From: Dipteronia dyeriana
Lineage: Eukaryota; Streptophyta; Magnoliopsida; Sapindales; Sapindaceae
DNA length: 64,000 nucleotides
Direction: 5' to 3'
Assembly: GCA_032871835.1 (NCBI GenBank)
Contig: CM065297.1
Span: 15,146,098-15,210,097 of the forward strand
The translations under genes and the position numbers were made by a program. Shown here piece by piece: positions 22,181 through 34,556 of this stretch (positions are counted from its first letter, which is position 1; each line of letters opens with the position of its first letter). A model generated the notes under the pieces. That model had not been told where the DNA came from, made no database searches, and worked only from the letters and a program-made list of their open reading frames with translations.

Positions 22181-24144
22181 TGTTGGAACCCCGTTCAGTG
22201 GTAACGCAACGAAAATAGGTTTTAAAATTCTTTTTAATACATTTCATAAATGATCTGAGACCAGTAAACTTGAGATATTAATTTTTCAGAACTTATACAT
22301 ATAAAATTATTACAGTAATAAATATATATGTAAACACAGAATATTGAAATCCATACTAAGAAGAAGATTTTAGAACTTTACCAACGTTTGGCTACTCCTT
22401 CACTTCTTGTAATGCTTATTGTCTGAACCACTCGATCTTCCTCATTATATCGCGCGACTGATAACTATATATGGACGCGTCACTGTCTCAGAAATTTAAA
22501 TGAAGGATGTAGAGAAAATATGAAGAAACTATTTCTTCCAAGTGAAACAAACTAGAACAATTCTAATAAAAATATTAACATTTTTTTTGTTTGATACACT
22601 GTGCATGACACGCTTTTGTTTCTCTGTTTTTAGTGCACGATGCACACACCTTTTTATCTCACCCATACACTTGCAAAAAACCACAATCTTTTGTGAACTG
22701 ATGCGTTTTTGTATGCGTTAATGTGTATTTTTGGTTTTGATATCTGATATCAATCGTTTTTTTCAAATAAATAATATATCTAATATCTTTTGTAATTTTT
22801 TTAAAAAAAAACTGATCATAGATCTTTTTATTTTTAAAAACTTTCAAATAAAAAATATCTCATCTCTTTTATTTTAAAAAAAATAAATATTTATCTTAAA
22901 TTTAAACATTTTAAATTCAATTTCAAATATTTAATTTAATAAAATAAAATAATCATATTATCTTATTCTATTTAAAATCAAATACCAACTAACACTCTCA
23001 ATTTAGAGATTAATAAAAAAATTAAATAATCTCATTATTTAATTTATTTAATCACCGTTATTCATTCATTAAATAATCTCATTATTCAATTAATTCTCAA
23101 ATAAATACGTAACACTATTAATTGGACAATTCATTTAATTAACTGTGACCTTTGTTATCTAAATCGATCGGGCTAGAAAAAGAATCTAATTAACCTACAT
23201 TATTTTGAACTACAATAATCCTCGCAATCATTAATTAAACTCTTTAATTAATATTTTTTTATTATTAACTCCAATATTATTCCACTAAAAACCCGAAACT
23301 ACACTTTCTCAACTGCAGACGCTTTTACACATACCGATGCAACTCAGTATTCATCGATATAGCTATTACACATGGTGTGATCCTTCACAGTAATTCATAA
23401 TTAGAGTTGGGTCATAATATCTGTTATACCCCTCTAATTACATATATCCTTTAAGGACCGTCGATTCTCTAATGGACAATAAATCCTATTTCCTCACGGA
23501 ATTAGGAGAGCGTTCATATTGTCCAAGCCTCGAATCAACCCTTAAGGAAACTATCATCTACTTCTCACAATAAGGAGTGAATTCCACTATTATGTACAAA
23601 CCTTTCCAGCCACAAGCCAAACTGCAATCCCAACATACGGAGCATATTGATCAGGAACTGCATCCGACCTCACTCATGGTATATTAAAGACCACGATATA
23701 ACCTGAATGAGTCAATAAGACATTCAAGATTTAGATCACCCATGTATAGCCATAATTAGTTTATATATATATATATCAACTAATTATGTATATATATGAA
23801 TTTCATTAGTAAACAAATCTTAGTGAGAAATTCATATAGATCATGACCCAGTGATTCATGATAAAATCACCGTACATTACGGAATGGATCGCAACTATTG
23901 ATTAACCACAAATAAAATACCCAACTTTATTTGCTATCTATAGACTCATTAGATTGCACGTCTCTTACTGTATCCATCCATATATGACACTCATATACAC
24001 AGTTCGAGATTACATCTAACAATCTAGGATGTTAATATACACAAGTTATAAAATAAATAATACAACAAGAATGAATTAAACTTTTCTTTTATTTATTTCA
24101 TAAATCTATTTACAAATTATATCTTTAAGGCATAAACCCCAACA
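22181..24144 (-). repeat. Solo LTR of the same copia family, reverse orientation
   Basis: On the minus strand it runs TGTTGGGGTTTATGCC (24144) to ...GGGGTTCCAACA (22181) and aligns along its length with 18601-20696. For example, the block around 23460-23560 mirrors 19200-19310. No internal sequence or primer site adjoins it. The flanking 5-mers are ACTTC (22176-22180) and GCTTC (24145-24149), a target duplication with one mismatch, so I call it a solo LTR. Confidence 0.85.
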
Positions 24145-24723
24145 GCTTCAACCTCCAAACATTTGTTTGAAAATAGGGATCCTCAAAGTTTAACATTCCT
24201 CGTATATTATTATTTTGAAATTATTATTATTATTATTAATGTTGTTGCTGTTGTTGCTGCCGTTGTTATCATTATTATAATATTACAACTATAAAAATTT
24301 ATTATTATCATATATTATTATTTTTAAAGTTTATTATTATTATTATTATTATATCAATATTTGTCGGCGGGTCAGGCATTCGAAAATAAAAAATCAAATC
24401 CTTACGAATTACATCACACATCATTAGAAATATTAAATATTACATCTATCAATTACTTTAACTTACATCACATATTATAAGGGTGATTCCCTGGTAAGAA
24501 CGATCTTGATATAAGAGGTAAGGACGTTTAACCACAATCACACATTTTGTATGGGTATGAGTATTTATTAATGTAGAGTTGTGGACCCACTGTGAATTTA
24601 TGGTCGTGGTTAAAGGTCCTGACATAATACAGCTCTGACGGTACTGATAGAAGAATTATTCTATATTATAATTTATAAAAATAAAATTTAAATAAATAAA
24701 TAAAAATTATCCAATCAAGAAAG
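24145..24723. other. AT-rich intergenic DNA with TTA/ATT microsatellites
   Basis: ATT-type trinucleotide runs occur at about 24208-24240 and 24328-24352. A weak hairpin at about 24515-24625 has arms GGTAAGGACGTTTAACCAC and its approximate inverse. No gene is seen. Confidence 0.6.
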
Positions 24724-24733
24724 TCCCGTTTTA

Positions 24734-25552
24734 GAGTAGCGATATTAACACCCCTTAAAAACGGTATGTACATCAATTTCGTAAGTACACTCCTTTCGTA
24801 AGTGCACCCCTAAAATATTTTAAAAATCTATGTTTCGTAAATAAACCCTACTTAATGACAAAAATACACTTTCTTTAATTTTATTATATTATATTTTTAT
24901 TGGCACACCCCACGATGTTGTTATCTAATCGGATTTATTTTAAAATTTATTATTGTATATCTTTTCATTCAAATAAATAATTTATCTATAAAAAATATTA
25001 TAACTCACGTACAAACATTTGATGTCACTAAAAAATTGTTTGAAAAAAAAAATCTTATCATTGCATTTAAACTTTTTTTAATTCTTTAATTTTTTTTAAG
25101 TTCAAAATTCTCTAATTCCACCGAATTAAAAACTACTAGCTCTCAACATACAAAAGTGTATCTCAATTCCTCTGTTTCCAAGAATTTTTTATTTTTTTTT
25201 ACAATAGAAAATTTATTGCTTATATTGATTTTTGTTTCATTTAATTATAACAGTAAATTGTTTGTCAACTCAATCAATTTGTATTCCTTAAAAAAAATTG
25301 AAATTAGTATTTAAAATAAAAGTTAGGGTTTGATAAAATAGAAAATTTTTTATTATCATATCAAACAATTAATATGAAACTTCATTGTTTTTTCTAAGGA
25401 TTGACATAAAACCAATTAATAATTATTGTGGTTTATACTTACAAACTATTTAGTCATTCAAGTAATTTTATTCAAGGGTAATATTAGATTTTTCAAAAAT
25501 ATACTAAATTAGGATGTACATACAGTTTTTTAGAGATGTAAATATCGTCACT
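24734..25552. mobile_element. MULE-type MITE, copy 1
   Basis: It is flanked by the 10-bp direct repeat TCCCGTTTTA (24724-24733 and 25553-25562). The ends are inverted: GAGTAGCGATATTAACACCC at the left against AGTGACGATATTTACATCTC read inward from the right. Both run on to GTATGTACATC. The interior is AT-rich and non-coding. The 9-10 bp duplication suggests the Mutator superfamily. Confidence 0.7.
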
Positions 25553-25616
25553 TCCCGTTTTAATTTAAGCAAATGACCCAAGCAAAACAGGCCCATTATA
25601 ATTCATAAAACTAAAA

Positions 25617-26389
25617 GATTGACGATATTTACATCACTGGAGAACTATATATACACTCCTTTTCGTGTTACCACCTCTTACAAAAATTCAAAAGATAAAA
25701 TTTTATAAGAACACCTCACATTACCAAATATGTCCTTTTAATTTAAAAGATGTATTATAAAATATTTAATATATATATATATAACTAAATTCATACCATA
25801 GAGTTTGAGACCACTAAACTCAGAAATAAAATCTGAATAAAATCTCAGATTTTATGTTATTATTATTACACAAACAATTGCTAAAATTATTATCAGATAC
25901 TCCTTTTTTTGTTGCCTCCATTTTTTCCGATATATAATGGAGGATGCACTGTCCAGTGAATCAGTGATGAGGACAACTATTGGATGGAGAAATTCCAGAT
26001 TGTCTGAGGGAGTTAGTCCATGTAGACTGCCAAATTGATTTTGGTTTCTTTTCCCGTTTACTGTTCTATTGTCTAAAAAAATAGGCTTTGAAGAACACCA
26101 TTTTATTATAAAAACAGTGAAATATTAGCAATCGCCCCTAAGATCGGAAGATAATAGAAATTCATTCAACTTCAAATCAATATTGTGTTCAGCACTGGTT
26201 TTGGATTTTTTTCGTTATTAATTTTCCTTTTTCAATTTGGTTGAGTTAGTTAAATATTCAAAGCACTAAAAAAGTTATAAATAATAGTATCTGTATTAAC
26301 TAAAATATTAATAGTTTCATTAAAGAATAATGTTGAAATTTTAAAAATATATAACTTGATGTATATAAGATTTTTAAAGATCGCTACTC
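25617..26389. mobile_element. MULE-type MITE, copy 2 (same family as 24734-25552)
   Basis: It is flanked by the 9-bp repeat AAACTAAAA (25608-25616 and 26390-26398). The left end has GACGATATTTACATCACT and the right end, read inward, GAGTAGCGATCTTTAAAAA. These are the two end types of the neighbouring MITE. It has no coding capacity. Confidence 0.65.
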
Positions 26390-26398
26390 AAACTAAAA

Positions 26399-27764
26399 TT
26401 AAAGTAAAATGGATAAATAAACCCATAATAAAATATAAAACAGACCCAAGAAACAACCCATTATAATTCTTACAACAATAACTTTAAAAACCATTTTCCG
26501 TCAAACGCCAAATAGTGGCCATGGCGTGTTCTCTGATGCATAAAGACAGAAGATTTCGATGCTGAAGCTAGCACGCACCACTCGTCATCTTCCTCAAGAT
26601 GGCCCGCTTCTCTACAAATGGATACCTAGACCCGATTCGACCAAATAACAGCCATTTGAAAGCTACACAAGCTCGAAAATTACATTTTCATGACCAACTC
26701 CAAAACACTGATGTAAAGAGATCCAAGTAAAATAAACACAAAACCATAAATTGGTTTCTTCGAATTCATCCGAAAATAGCTTGGGTACACAATCTAAAAA
26801 GAGAACAGAAATAGGAAAGAAACAGAAGGAAACCGAGAAAAAGATGACTCTGTGTGATCGAAGTCTTTGGTTTCTTCGTTCCGACAATCACACAATACAT
26901 AGGAATGGAAGTAAATAGAAAGAAATGGAGTCATGTGAGAGAGATAAGACATAAGAGAGACACATTAAAAGGGTTACAAAAAGATAAAAAGGGAAATAAA
27001 TCAATTGATAACACCCGAATAGGAAAAGGACACGGAGGGAAATAGGGCATTTGTGCAAACGAAAAACTTACCCTTCTAAAAACTTAAGGCTCTTTTATAT
27101 ATACTAGGTTTTGGGGCACATGTCAGGCATAATCAGTATTTGAATTGCAAATTTGCAAATATACATATCCTTGAAAAATAATGAATGTTAATATAACAGT
27201 AAATGTTATTACGTTAATATAACACCCTGAAGAAGTCTTAAATCCACGAGTTTGGCACGAAGTCCTCTACACCTGCCTCAGAAGAGATCCTTCTCAAGAT
27301 GATTTAATGGCGGTTTTCAATATACAATTGTCTGTTACTTTTATTGAATATCTCAGCAATTCAAATTCAACTACTAAAATATATTTTTTTACATTCAATC
27401 AAAAGTACCCGTTGACTAAATTGCATAAATTGTGATGAAATGATCACTCAAACTGATATCCACATCTTCAAAACTTTATTATATTAACTAATTTGTAGTT
27501 ATTCCATCAACCACTTATAGTAATTAGCATCCAAATTGAAAACCCCTATCATATACATGACCATGTTATTTCACTGGTCATGCTAATTGTTGAAGTAAAG
27601 TTCATGTATCTACTAACTCCATTAATGGTATCCACTGCATGATAGGTCACCAACAACAATACTATCAATCTACCAATGCCTATGGTATTAGTATGTATTA
27701 CATGTTTAAGTTGTGTCATGTGTATGAAAATTAGATTATGGTTTATAAACAGATTGTACGTTAC
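26399..27764. other. Intergenic AT-rich DNA, no gene recognised
   Basis: There is a higher-GC stretch at 26500-26640, but no long open frame or domain is seen in it. The rest is AT-rich. Confidence 0.5.
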
Positions 27765-29996
27765 CTTGGCTGCTTGAATTTCAAGATCATTAACTTTGAT
27801 ATGAGATGATACAGATTTAAGTATGCAAACGAAGAACAAATCCGACTTTTCGAAAACCACTTCATGGGCATGACTGGAATTTAATTCTAGTAGCACAGAA
27901 ATATATATCACGTGAACGGACAATATAAATAGAAATTATATATCCTATAGTGGCATGATTCGTAGCAAATCATAACTCAATCTGTAAGCAGAAAGAAAAT
28001 TACTTTCAATATTGATAACGATTTATTTGTAACAAGCAATTAAATTAATCATGAAGCTAGACATAATAAAAGCATTTTTTTTTCTTCAAATAATTGTATT
28101 TTTACAAACCTGTAAGTTGATCTCTCATTGACTTCTGCCTCTTTGTTATTTTAACATAGATTTTAAATATAAAAACATACAAACCCCTAATCTAACAAAA
28201 CATAACTGCAGGTTACTCGATAATAGATACAATCTCTCTAAATATGAAAGGAATAGACATAAAACTTTACCTCTTGAATAACATAAGAGAATGAATGAGC
28301 ATATAAACACACCCGATACTCCCACCCAGCAGGCAAAAAAAAAAAAAAAAAAAAGATAATAAATAAATAGCTTACCTTCTTAAGTATGGTTGTGTTATCA
28401 TGAGGTACGGTAGACGGGTATAAGTTTTATCAGTTCCCATCAACTCCTATTGAGCACTGTCATCTTGAAAGTAACTCACCAACAAAAAAGCAATTAAAGA
28501 ATGCTTTATGATAATAAAAAAAAAATCTATAACAAGCATTTTCACAAACATGTGGATAGCAAAGTTCACATACATTACTTTCAAGTGTTTGGGAAAGTAC
28601 AATGGACAAAGCTCCTTTTCCTTTTCGTTTTTGTTTATGTATCCAAACATCAAAATCAATCTCCTACTAAAAGAAATCGAAACATTAAAATTTCAAGGAT
28701 TCATAGGATTTCAAATATATATATATATATATATACAAGAAATGCACTCACTTTTTGTTCTTACGGTAGAGATCATATTTGCTGCACACAAAATTAGCAC
28801 AATTGACAAGTTTAATTAGTTGATGTAATCACATGAAATTGATAGAGAATTGATGGAATGTTGATAAATAATTACTTGTATATGTGTGCCACTTCATGTT
28901 TTCCCTGTCCTCCTCATTCATTTGGTGTGTGTATGCTTCCTTTTTATGCAGAGTTGGAAATGATTTTTTTTTTTCAAATTCAGTGATACAGAACCTAAAA
29001 ACAATTATATAGCCAAATTGAAAAATAATTGAGCAATTATATATGTTTACGATAAAAGGAGTGATATCAGATGATGAACAATCCAGCTTAGGGCAGGATC
29101 GATTCATTTTCCTTGGCCTCCTGCAGATTAACTCAAATTAACCAACATTTATGAAATTAATTAAAATGTAGATTATTAATTCAAAGTTTTGAATAATAAT
29201 TACCAAATACATATGTCATCATGGCCCCATGATATCATGACATAACAAAAAAAAAATACAAGAAATGAACTCACTTTCTCAATGACTGAAACATAGGACG
29301 ACTTGACTTTTTCAACATCAACAAGAACGTGCTGCACACAAATTTAGAAGTCTCAATTCTTAATAGCTATTCGCTATAAGTTTCGAATAAACTATTATCA
29401 AATCCAATACATCGTACGCAAAGCAAATAATATTAGGCAAGAAGCAAAACATAAAAACATACATACAAAATATAATATACGGCAACAGAAAACACTCTAA
29501 ATATTAATTATATTATTTAACTTTGAGAAATAAGAATACATAAATGGGAAATATATGATAGAAAAAGTCGCATTTTTACCAACTTGGACTATGCAATCCT
29601 TATCAACTAATGCACCCATAGCTGCCAAAATACAATGACATGTAAAAGATTTACAAATACTCACCATCAATAATAACAAAATCGAGGACTTGTGCTCGTT
29701 GTCCATATATATATGCATGTAAGACAGCTCAGTCAAGTTAGATCATGACAATTCAAGTCCATGCAATTTTTCAACATAACTAATACCATATCACTCTCAG
29801 TAACTTCAAGTAAACAATTTATGCTAAAATTATATAAAATCAATACCTAATTTATTTATCTCACGACCAACCAAAAAAGTAAAAACCTTTATTCAGTTTA
29901 CCGAAAATCAAAGATATCCCAAATCGTAATCGAATGTGAAAAAATTAAAATTAAAATTAAAAAAACTCACCGGATAGGATAGCTCGATCGGAGCAT
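27765..29996 (-). other. Possible exons of an unrecognised spliced gene or gene relic
   Basis: Several minus-strand segments have good splice borders. 29996-29971 has ATG followed by CCG and a GTGAG donor. 29621-29580 has a CAG acceptor, encodes MGALVDKDCIVQV and is followed by GTAAAA. 29331-29275 has a CAG acceptor, encodes HVLVDVEKVKSSYVSVIEK and is followed by GTGAGT. 29120-29088 has a CAG acceptor, encodes EAKENESILP and then stops. 27873-27765 has a CAG acceptor, encodes 36 residues including VVFEKSDLFFVCILK and is followed by GTAACG. The third and fourth join in frame and end in a stop. The first two do not join in frame with each other or with the third. I do not recognise the protein. 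It may be a relic, or some of the borders may be chance. Between the exons I see only AT-rich sequence and an A-run at 28335-28354. Confidence 0.25.
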
Positions 29997-30025
29997 GGTT
30001 TCGGCGAAGAAAGTAAATCCAGTAA

Positions 30026-30766
30026 GGCCCAGTTTGGTATTGCTGTGCTGAGGGAAGAAGTGCTTTTGAAATTACTGTGGGGGGAATTGCTTTTGAAATT
30101 GCTGTGGGAAGAATCAGCTGAGTGTTTGGTAAACTGATTTTCAAAAGTGCTGTGAGAACTAAAAACAATTTCAATGTGTTTAGTAAACTGAAATAAAAAG
30201 TGTTGTGAGTGTGTAAAATTACTAAAAGGACATAGACATCTAAATGGTACTAATGTGCTATACTTTACATTTTTCTTATTTATTTGTATTTAGTGTTAAG
30301 TGTTATATAATTATGGTAATTTATTGAACTAATTAGCCCTATTTATTTTCAAATTTATTTAATTAATTAGTCCAATTTCTTTATTTCTTTATTTTATTCT
30401 ACTTTATTTTTTTTATTTCATTTTTATTCTACTTTATTGAATTAATTATCCCAATTTTTTTATACAGTTATGGTAACATTTTTTTTTTGTACAAAAATAT
30501 AAGTCCAAATTTTTTTGTTAAATTTCATTAAAGGTAAGGACAAAGTTGGAAAGTTAATAAAATTTCATTTAATATCACTGTAGCGCGTTTTCTAAAAGCA
30601 GAAGCCAAAATCCAAAAGCATGTATTTGTAGCTTCTCAAAAACTCAGTTGAAAGAAGCTAAAAGTGACCAAAAGTACTTTCCAACGATTTTACCAAACAT
30701 CCCGTCTTAGGTCCAAAATCACTTTTGACCCCAAAAACAACTGAAAAAACAATACCAAATTGGGCC
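30026..30766. mobile_element. Tourist/PIF-Harbinger-type MITE
   Basis: The terminal inverted repeats GGCCCAGTTTGGTATTG (30026-30042) and GGCCCAATTTGGTATTG (30766-30750, minus strand) differ at one base. The flanks are TAA on both sides (30023-30025 and 30767-30769), the 3-bp duplication typical of PIF/Harbinger. The 741-bp interior contains no transposase. Both sides are also flanked by a 17-bp direct repeat, AAAGTAAATCCAGTAAG (30010-30026 and 30797-30813). Confidence 0.8.
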
Positions 30767-30769
30767 TAA

Positions 30770-31602
30770 GTCTCAGGGCTCAATCTGATGCTGTACAAAG
30801 TAAATCCAGTAAGCTTCTGGTCTCTCGTTCCCTCTCTTTCTTCTTTTTCTATCTTCTTTCTTATCCGATTAAGCCACCGCTTGGACTGTAATCATTTTTT
30901 TCTTCTTTCTTTTCCTCTCTTACCTGTCACGAGTCTCTGACTCTCTGTCCTCTGTTTTTCTAATTTTTTTTTTTTTTTTTAATTCTTCTTCCTTATAAGA
31001 TCACTCCACCGCTTGGAGTCAAATCATTTTTTTTCTTGCTTTTGCTTTACAGTTTACGGACGTCATCTGTATATTTAAGTCATCAAGTTGCATGACAAAT
31101 TCAATTTCACCCTACATTATTTCTTATTCCTTTTCAACTCATCCAATGTATAAAACATTATATTTTTATCCCCATCTCATTTTACAAATTTAAATAATTA
31201 TAGCTCGATATTATTTGATCAAGCTTAATTATTAATTTTTTATTAAACAAATTCATGATATTTAGTATTTACACAGTAATAAGAGGTTTTACCATTATAA
31301 TTTTTTGTTAGATGTTAATTGTAAAGTAAATATCAAGCTTGCAAATAGTCTCTATAGTGGTAATTAAAAATAATAAATTTATCCTTTTTTTTCTCACATC
31401 TATTTTTCAATATCATTTAGGAACTTTTGAAGGTTGTAATTGAAAATCAATTGTGTTAGAATTTAGAATTTAAAATTAAAATGAATGTTACAAATTACTG
31501 TTCAATCCTTGTTGTGCTACTATTATTAAAACATATCTATTAAGTAATTCTACTAACTCAAAGGGTTTTTTTGTTATTGGACTTCCGAAGAAAGTCTAGG
31601 GT
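30770..31602. other. Intergenic DNA with pyrimidine-rich stretches
   Basis: TCTTTCTTCT-rich sequence at 30830-31030 contains two copies of a CCACCGCTTGGA motif (about 30877 and 31007). This looks like a local duplication of 5' UTR-like sequence, but no gene can be assigned. The rest is AT-rich. Confidence 0.4.
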
Positions 31603-32274
31603 AGGGGTGTGCATTTTTGGTTTGGTTTGGTTTGGTTTGGGTTGAAGCTCAATGTCAAACCAAACCAATATGGATAGGTTTTGCTATATTTCAACCCAAC
31701 CCAAACCAATTTGATTTTTCAAACCGATTCAAACCAAACCAAAAAATGTCGGGTTGGTTTGGATTGATTTATCGGTTTAGATTTGAACTCAAAAATCTTT
31801 TATTTTTTAGTATTATATTATAAAAAATATTTTTAAAAAATGATCATAACATGAAATATTATATATATATATATATATAAAGGAAGTACAGAAAAGTTAA
31901 ATGAGTAATTACCAATTAAAGACATGTTTAACAACATTTATGCTTTTAAAACCCTAATACATCAATTAATCAGAATAATTCTATCAAAACAAATAAATAA
32001 ACTATAAAAACTTAAAGTAATCGGTAAAAGTTACAAAATACGGACTGAATAGAAAACGTAGATGAATTTTATATTTTAGTTTTACTTTCTAAAATATGTA
32101 GTTTGATTTGGGTTGGTGAATTATTTCACTCAATCCAAACCGAACCACCTTTAATCGGTTTGTCCAAAAGACAAACCAATCCACCCATTTTTTATTTTGT
32201 AATCGAACCAAACCAATCTTTATGGGTTGGGTCGGTCGGTTTGGTTCTGTTTGACGGTTTTTTGTACACCCCTA
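31603..32274. mobile_element. hAT-like MITE
   Basis: The inverted ends TAGGGGTGTGCA (31603-31614) and TAGGGGTGTACA (32274-32263, minus strand) resemble hAT-type MITE termini. Subterminal GGTTTGG repeats lie inside the left end, with matching AACCAAACC and GGTTTGG tracts at the right. An AT run lies at about 31860-31878. I could not find a clear 8-bp target duplication. Open frames across the GGTTTGG tracts are repeat products. Confidence 0.65.
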
Positions 32275-33215
32275 CTCGGGGATGCTATAACTGAAATCTC
32301 ACTAAACTGTATCTATTAACTAATTGTATAAATTTTAAGGGTTTTATTTATAATTTTACATTCAAAGTAATTAAAAGATAAATAGAGGAGAACAATAATT
32401 CCACCGACTAACTCACTCTTAAGATCGGTCTATTAAATAATTATATAAATTTTAAAGGTTATAAGTGTAATTTTACTTTTAAAGAAATTGATAAAAAGGA
32501 AAATTATATAAACTTTAAAGAAATAACTGTAATTTTACTTTTAAAGAAATTAAAAGAAAAAAAAGGCCTACCTTAAATAACTGTTCAAAAAATAATAATA
32601 AACTCTTAAAGTGGTTAGTTTTACTTTAAAGTTTATAATTATAAACACTATTTGAATACAAATTAAGAATTAAAAACTGAATTAAATAAAGTATATTAAT
32701 ATTTTTTAATAGATATTGATTTGGTACTAATCGGTCAGTATCTAGTTATACTGACCAACCAATGGTTGATTATCAAGTAAACTAAAGTAAGGAGAAAATG
32801 GTAAAAAGTAAAAGAGTTTTTACCACGTGATAACTCCCATTTGGGGGTCAGTACCCAAGTTTTTTTATTTTTTAATATATTAATTCACAATTTTTTATAA
32901 TATATCGTTGTATATTAAACTTGGGCCGATTTGCAAGTGGCATCATTTAAGATTGTTGGACCTGGTGTTTGGGCCGATTTGCAATCTCTTTAATTTTTTT
33001 TTTAACATTTTTTAAGATACAACTGTTGTCGAGACCTGACGATATTAATTAGACTCTATAGGTACGATCCATAATTATACTCTCACCATCGGGGAGAGGT
33101 TACATATGGACTAAAACTCTCATAATCGGAAAGAGGGCTGCTCCCACAAACCGAGAGAAAACTCTCCACACATGCTTGTAAAATGCGTATGGTGAGATTC
33201 AAACCTCTGACCACT
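32275..33215. other. AT-rich intergenic DNA, no gene recognised
   Basis: There is an internal local repeat (ATAAATTTTAAAGG-type, about 32325-32540) and no coding signal. Confidence 0.5.
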
Positions 33216-33265
33216 AGATGTGAAAGGGAAGTGTATAACCCTCTCTACAGAGGTGATGTGTCTCT

Positions 33266-33366
33266 ACTGCTGCTGCTGCTGCCGCTGCCGCTGCTCCTAC
33301 CGCTGCTGCTGCCACTGCTGCTGCTCCTGCTGCTGCTCCTGCTACTGCTCCTACTGCTACTGCTAG
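33266..33366. repeat. Imperfect CTG/CCG trinucleotide repeat
   Basis: About 33 imperfect CTG, CTC and CCG units lie here. Copy 2 has an ATT/TTA repeat and unrelated sequence in this position (53021-53055 onward). The poly-Leu and poly-Ala frames are repeat products. Confidence 0.9.
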
Positions 33367-33976
33367 TTTGAAAGCTTTACACTTGACCAAACTCATTTTG
33401 TCTATCAATTTATTAAAAAAAAATCAATTGATCTTCTCAAAAAAAGGAAACAAATTCCATTGTTGATAATTATTTTTGTTATCTACATAACATTTTCAAA
33501 TCAATTAATACATAATTTGCTATGTAAACTTGGACTATCTTATAAATAAATTAATAATACATAAAGAAAGAGACTATATAAAGATTATTTATTTTTTTAG
33601 GGGGAGAACTCTAACTCGCAATCTCACGATGTTTCGAGACCTCGTTATACAGGCAGAAGGGGTTTAGCTTGGACTAACCGCTTCTCATCCTACCAAGTTC
33701 AGTTAAATTTGCCCATAATAAAAAAAAATAAGATACGATTGATTTAGTTGAATGGTGGTGCATGAAATGAATGCGAAGAAGCATGTAGTGAGTAGTGAGT
33801 AGTGAGTGGATTAAAAGTGGGAGAAAATGGAGGAGATGAAGATCACAATTCACAGTCAAGATTAAAGAACAACCCTGCACGTGGTTCTCTCTTTCACTTG
33901 TTGCTTTTGACTCGCTACACATCAACTACTACGATCACTATTTCTTTTGATTCTATAAACTTCTTCATTTGTGCTT

Positions 33977-34011
33977 GTTTCGAAAACGCGTTCGTTAACC
34001 GTTTTTCATTT

Positions 34012-34044
<33 letters not shown>

Positions 34045-34556
34045 CCAGTGTTAAAAGTAAAAGATTTGAAAAACACAAAATACTTGTTTTTTGTTTTTAT
34101 TTTTCACTTTTTTTATATAAAAAAAAATCATTTTGTTTTTCTTTTTGTTTCATTTAGTTCTATTATGCGTTTTATATGACTAGGATAAGATGAGACAAGA
34201 TTTTTAAATAACCAAAGTGCCCATATATATATATATATATTCCAGAATAAGAGTTTAGTTTTGATTAATTCATTTTTTGATATGTTTTTTTGAATTAACT
34301 TTTGATGTGTTACTTTTATTAAATTTAAAAATTACAATACAAAAATTATATTTGTTAATTATGTAATCAATTTTTGATAGTTTTCAGTTAAACCAAACGC
34401 ATTTTTTCTGTTTTTATTTTTAAAATACAGCTTTCAATATCTGCTACCAGACGCGTTTTCAAAATTCGAAACTGAAACAAAAAACACTGTTTTTATTTTC
34501 AATTTTATTTTCGAAAAACAAACGACTAAAAAATGCTTACAGGATGGGCCCTAAAC
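33977..34556. mobile_element. Copy-1-specific 0.6 kb insertion
   Basis: It is absent from copy 2, where CTTCTTCACTTGTGCTTGCTCACTCCC is continuous (about 53708-53732). In copy 1 the insertion is bracketed by a 16-bp near-repeat, TTCTTCATTTGTGCTT (33961-33976) and TTCTCCACTTGTGCTT (34557-34572). It holds an A-run (34018-34044) and no recognisable gene. It is probably a small non-coding transposable element of unknown class. Confidence 0.7.

Noticed and set aside
18601..24144. Full-length LTR element bounded by 18601-20696 and 22181-24144
   Set aside because: The LTRs are inverted, and the second has its own near-perfect 5-bp duplication, so it is a separate solo LTR.
26500..26640. Higher-GC stretch as a gene exon
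   Set aside because: All frames are short and interrupted, with no recognised motif.
31617..32294. Trp/Phe-rich open frames
   Set aside because: They translate the GGTTTGG subterminal repeats of the hAT-like MITE.
33183..33371. Poly-Leu (plus) and poly-Ala (minus) open frames
   Set aside because: Products of the CTG/CCG trinucleotide repeat.
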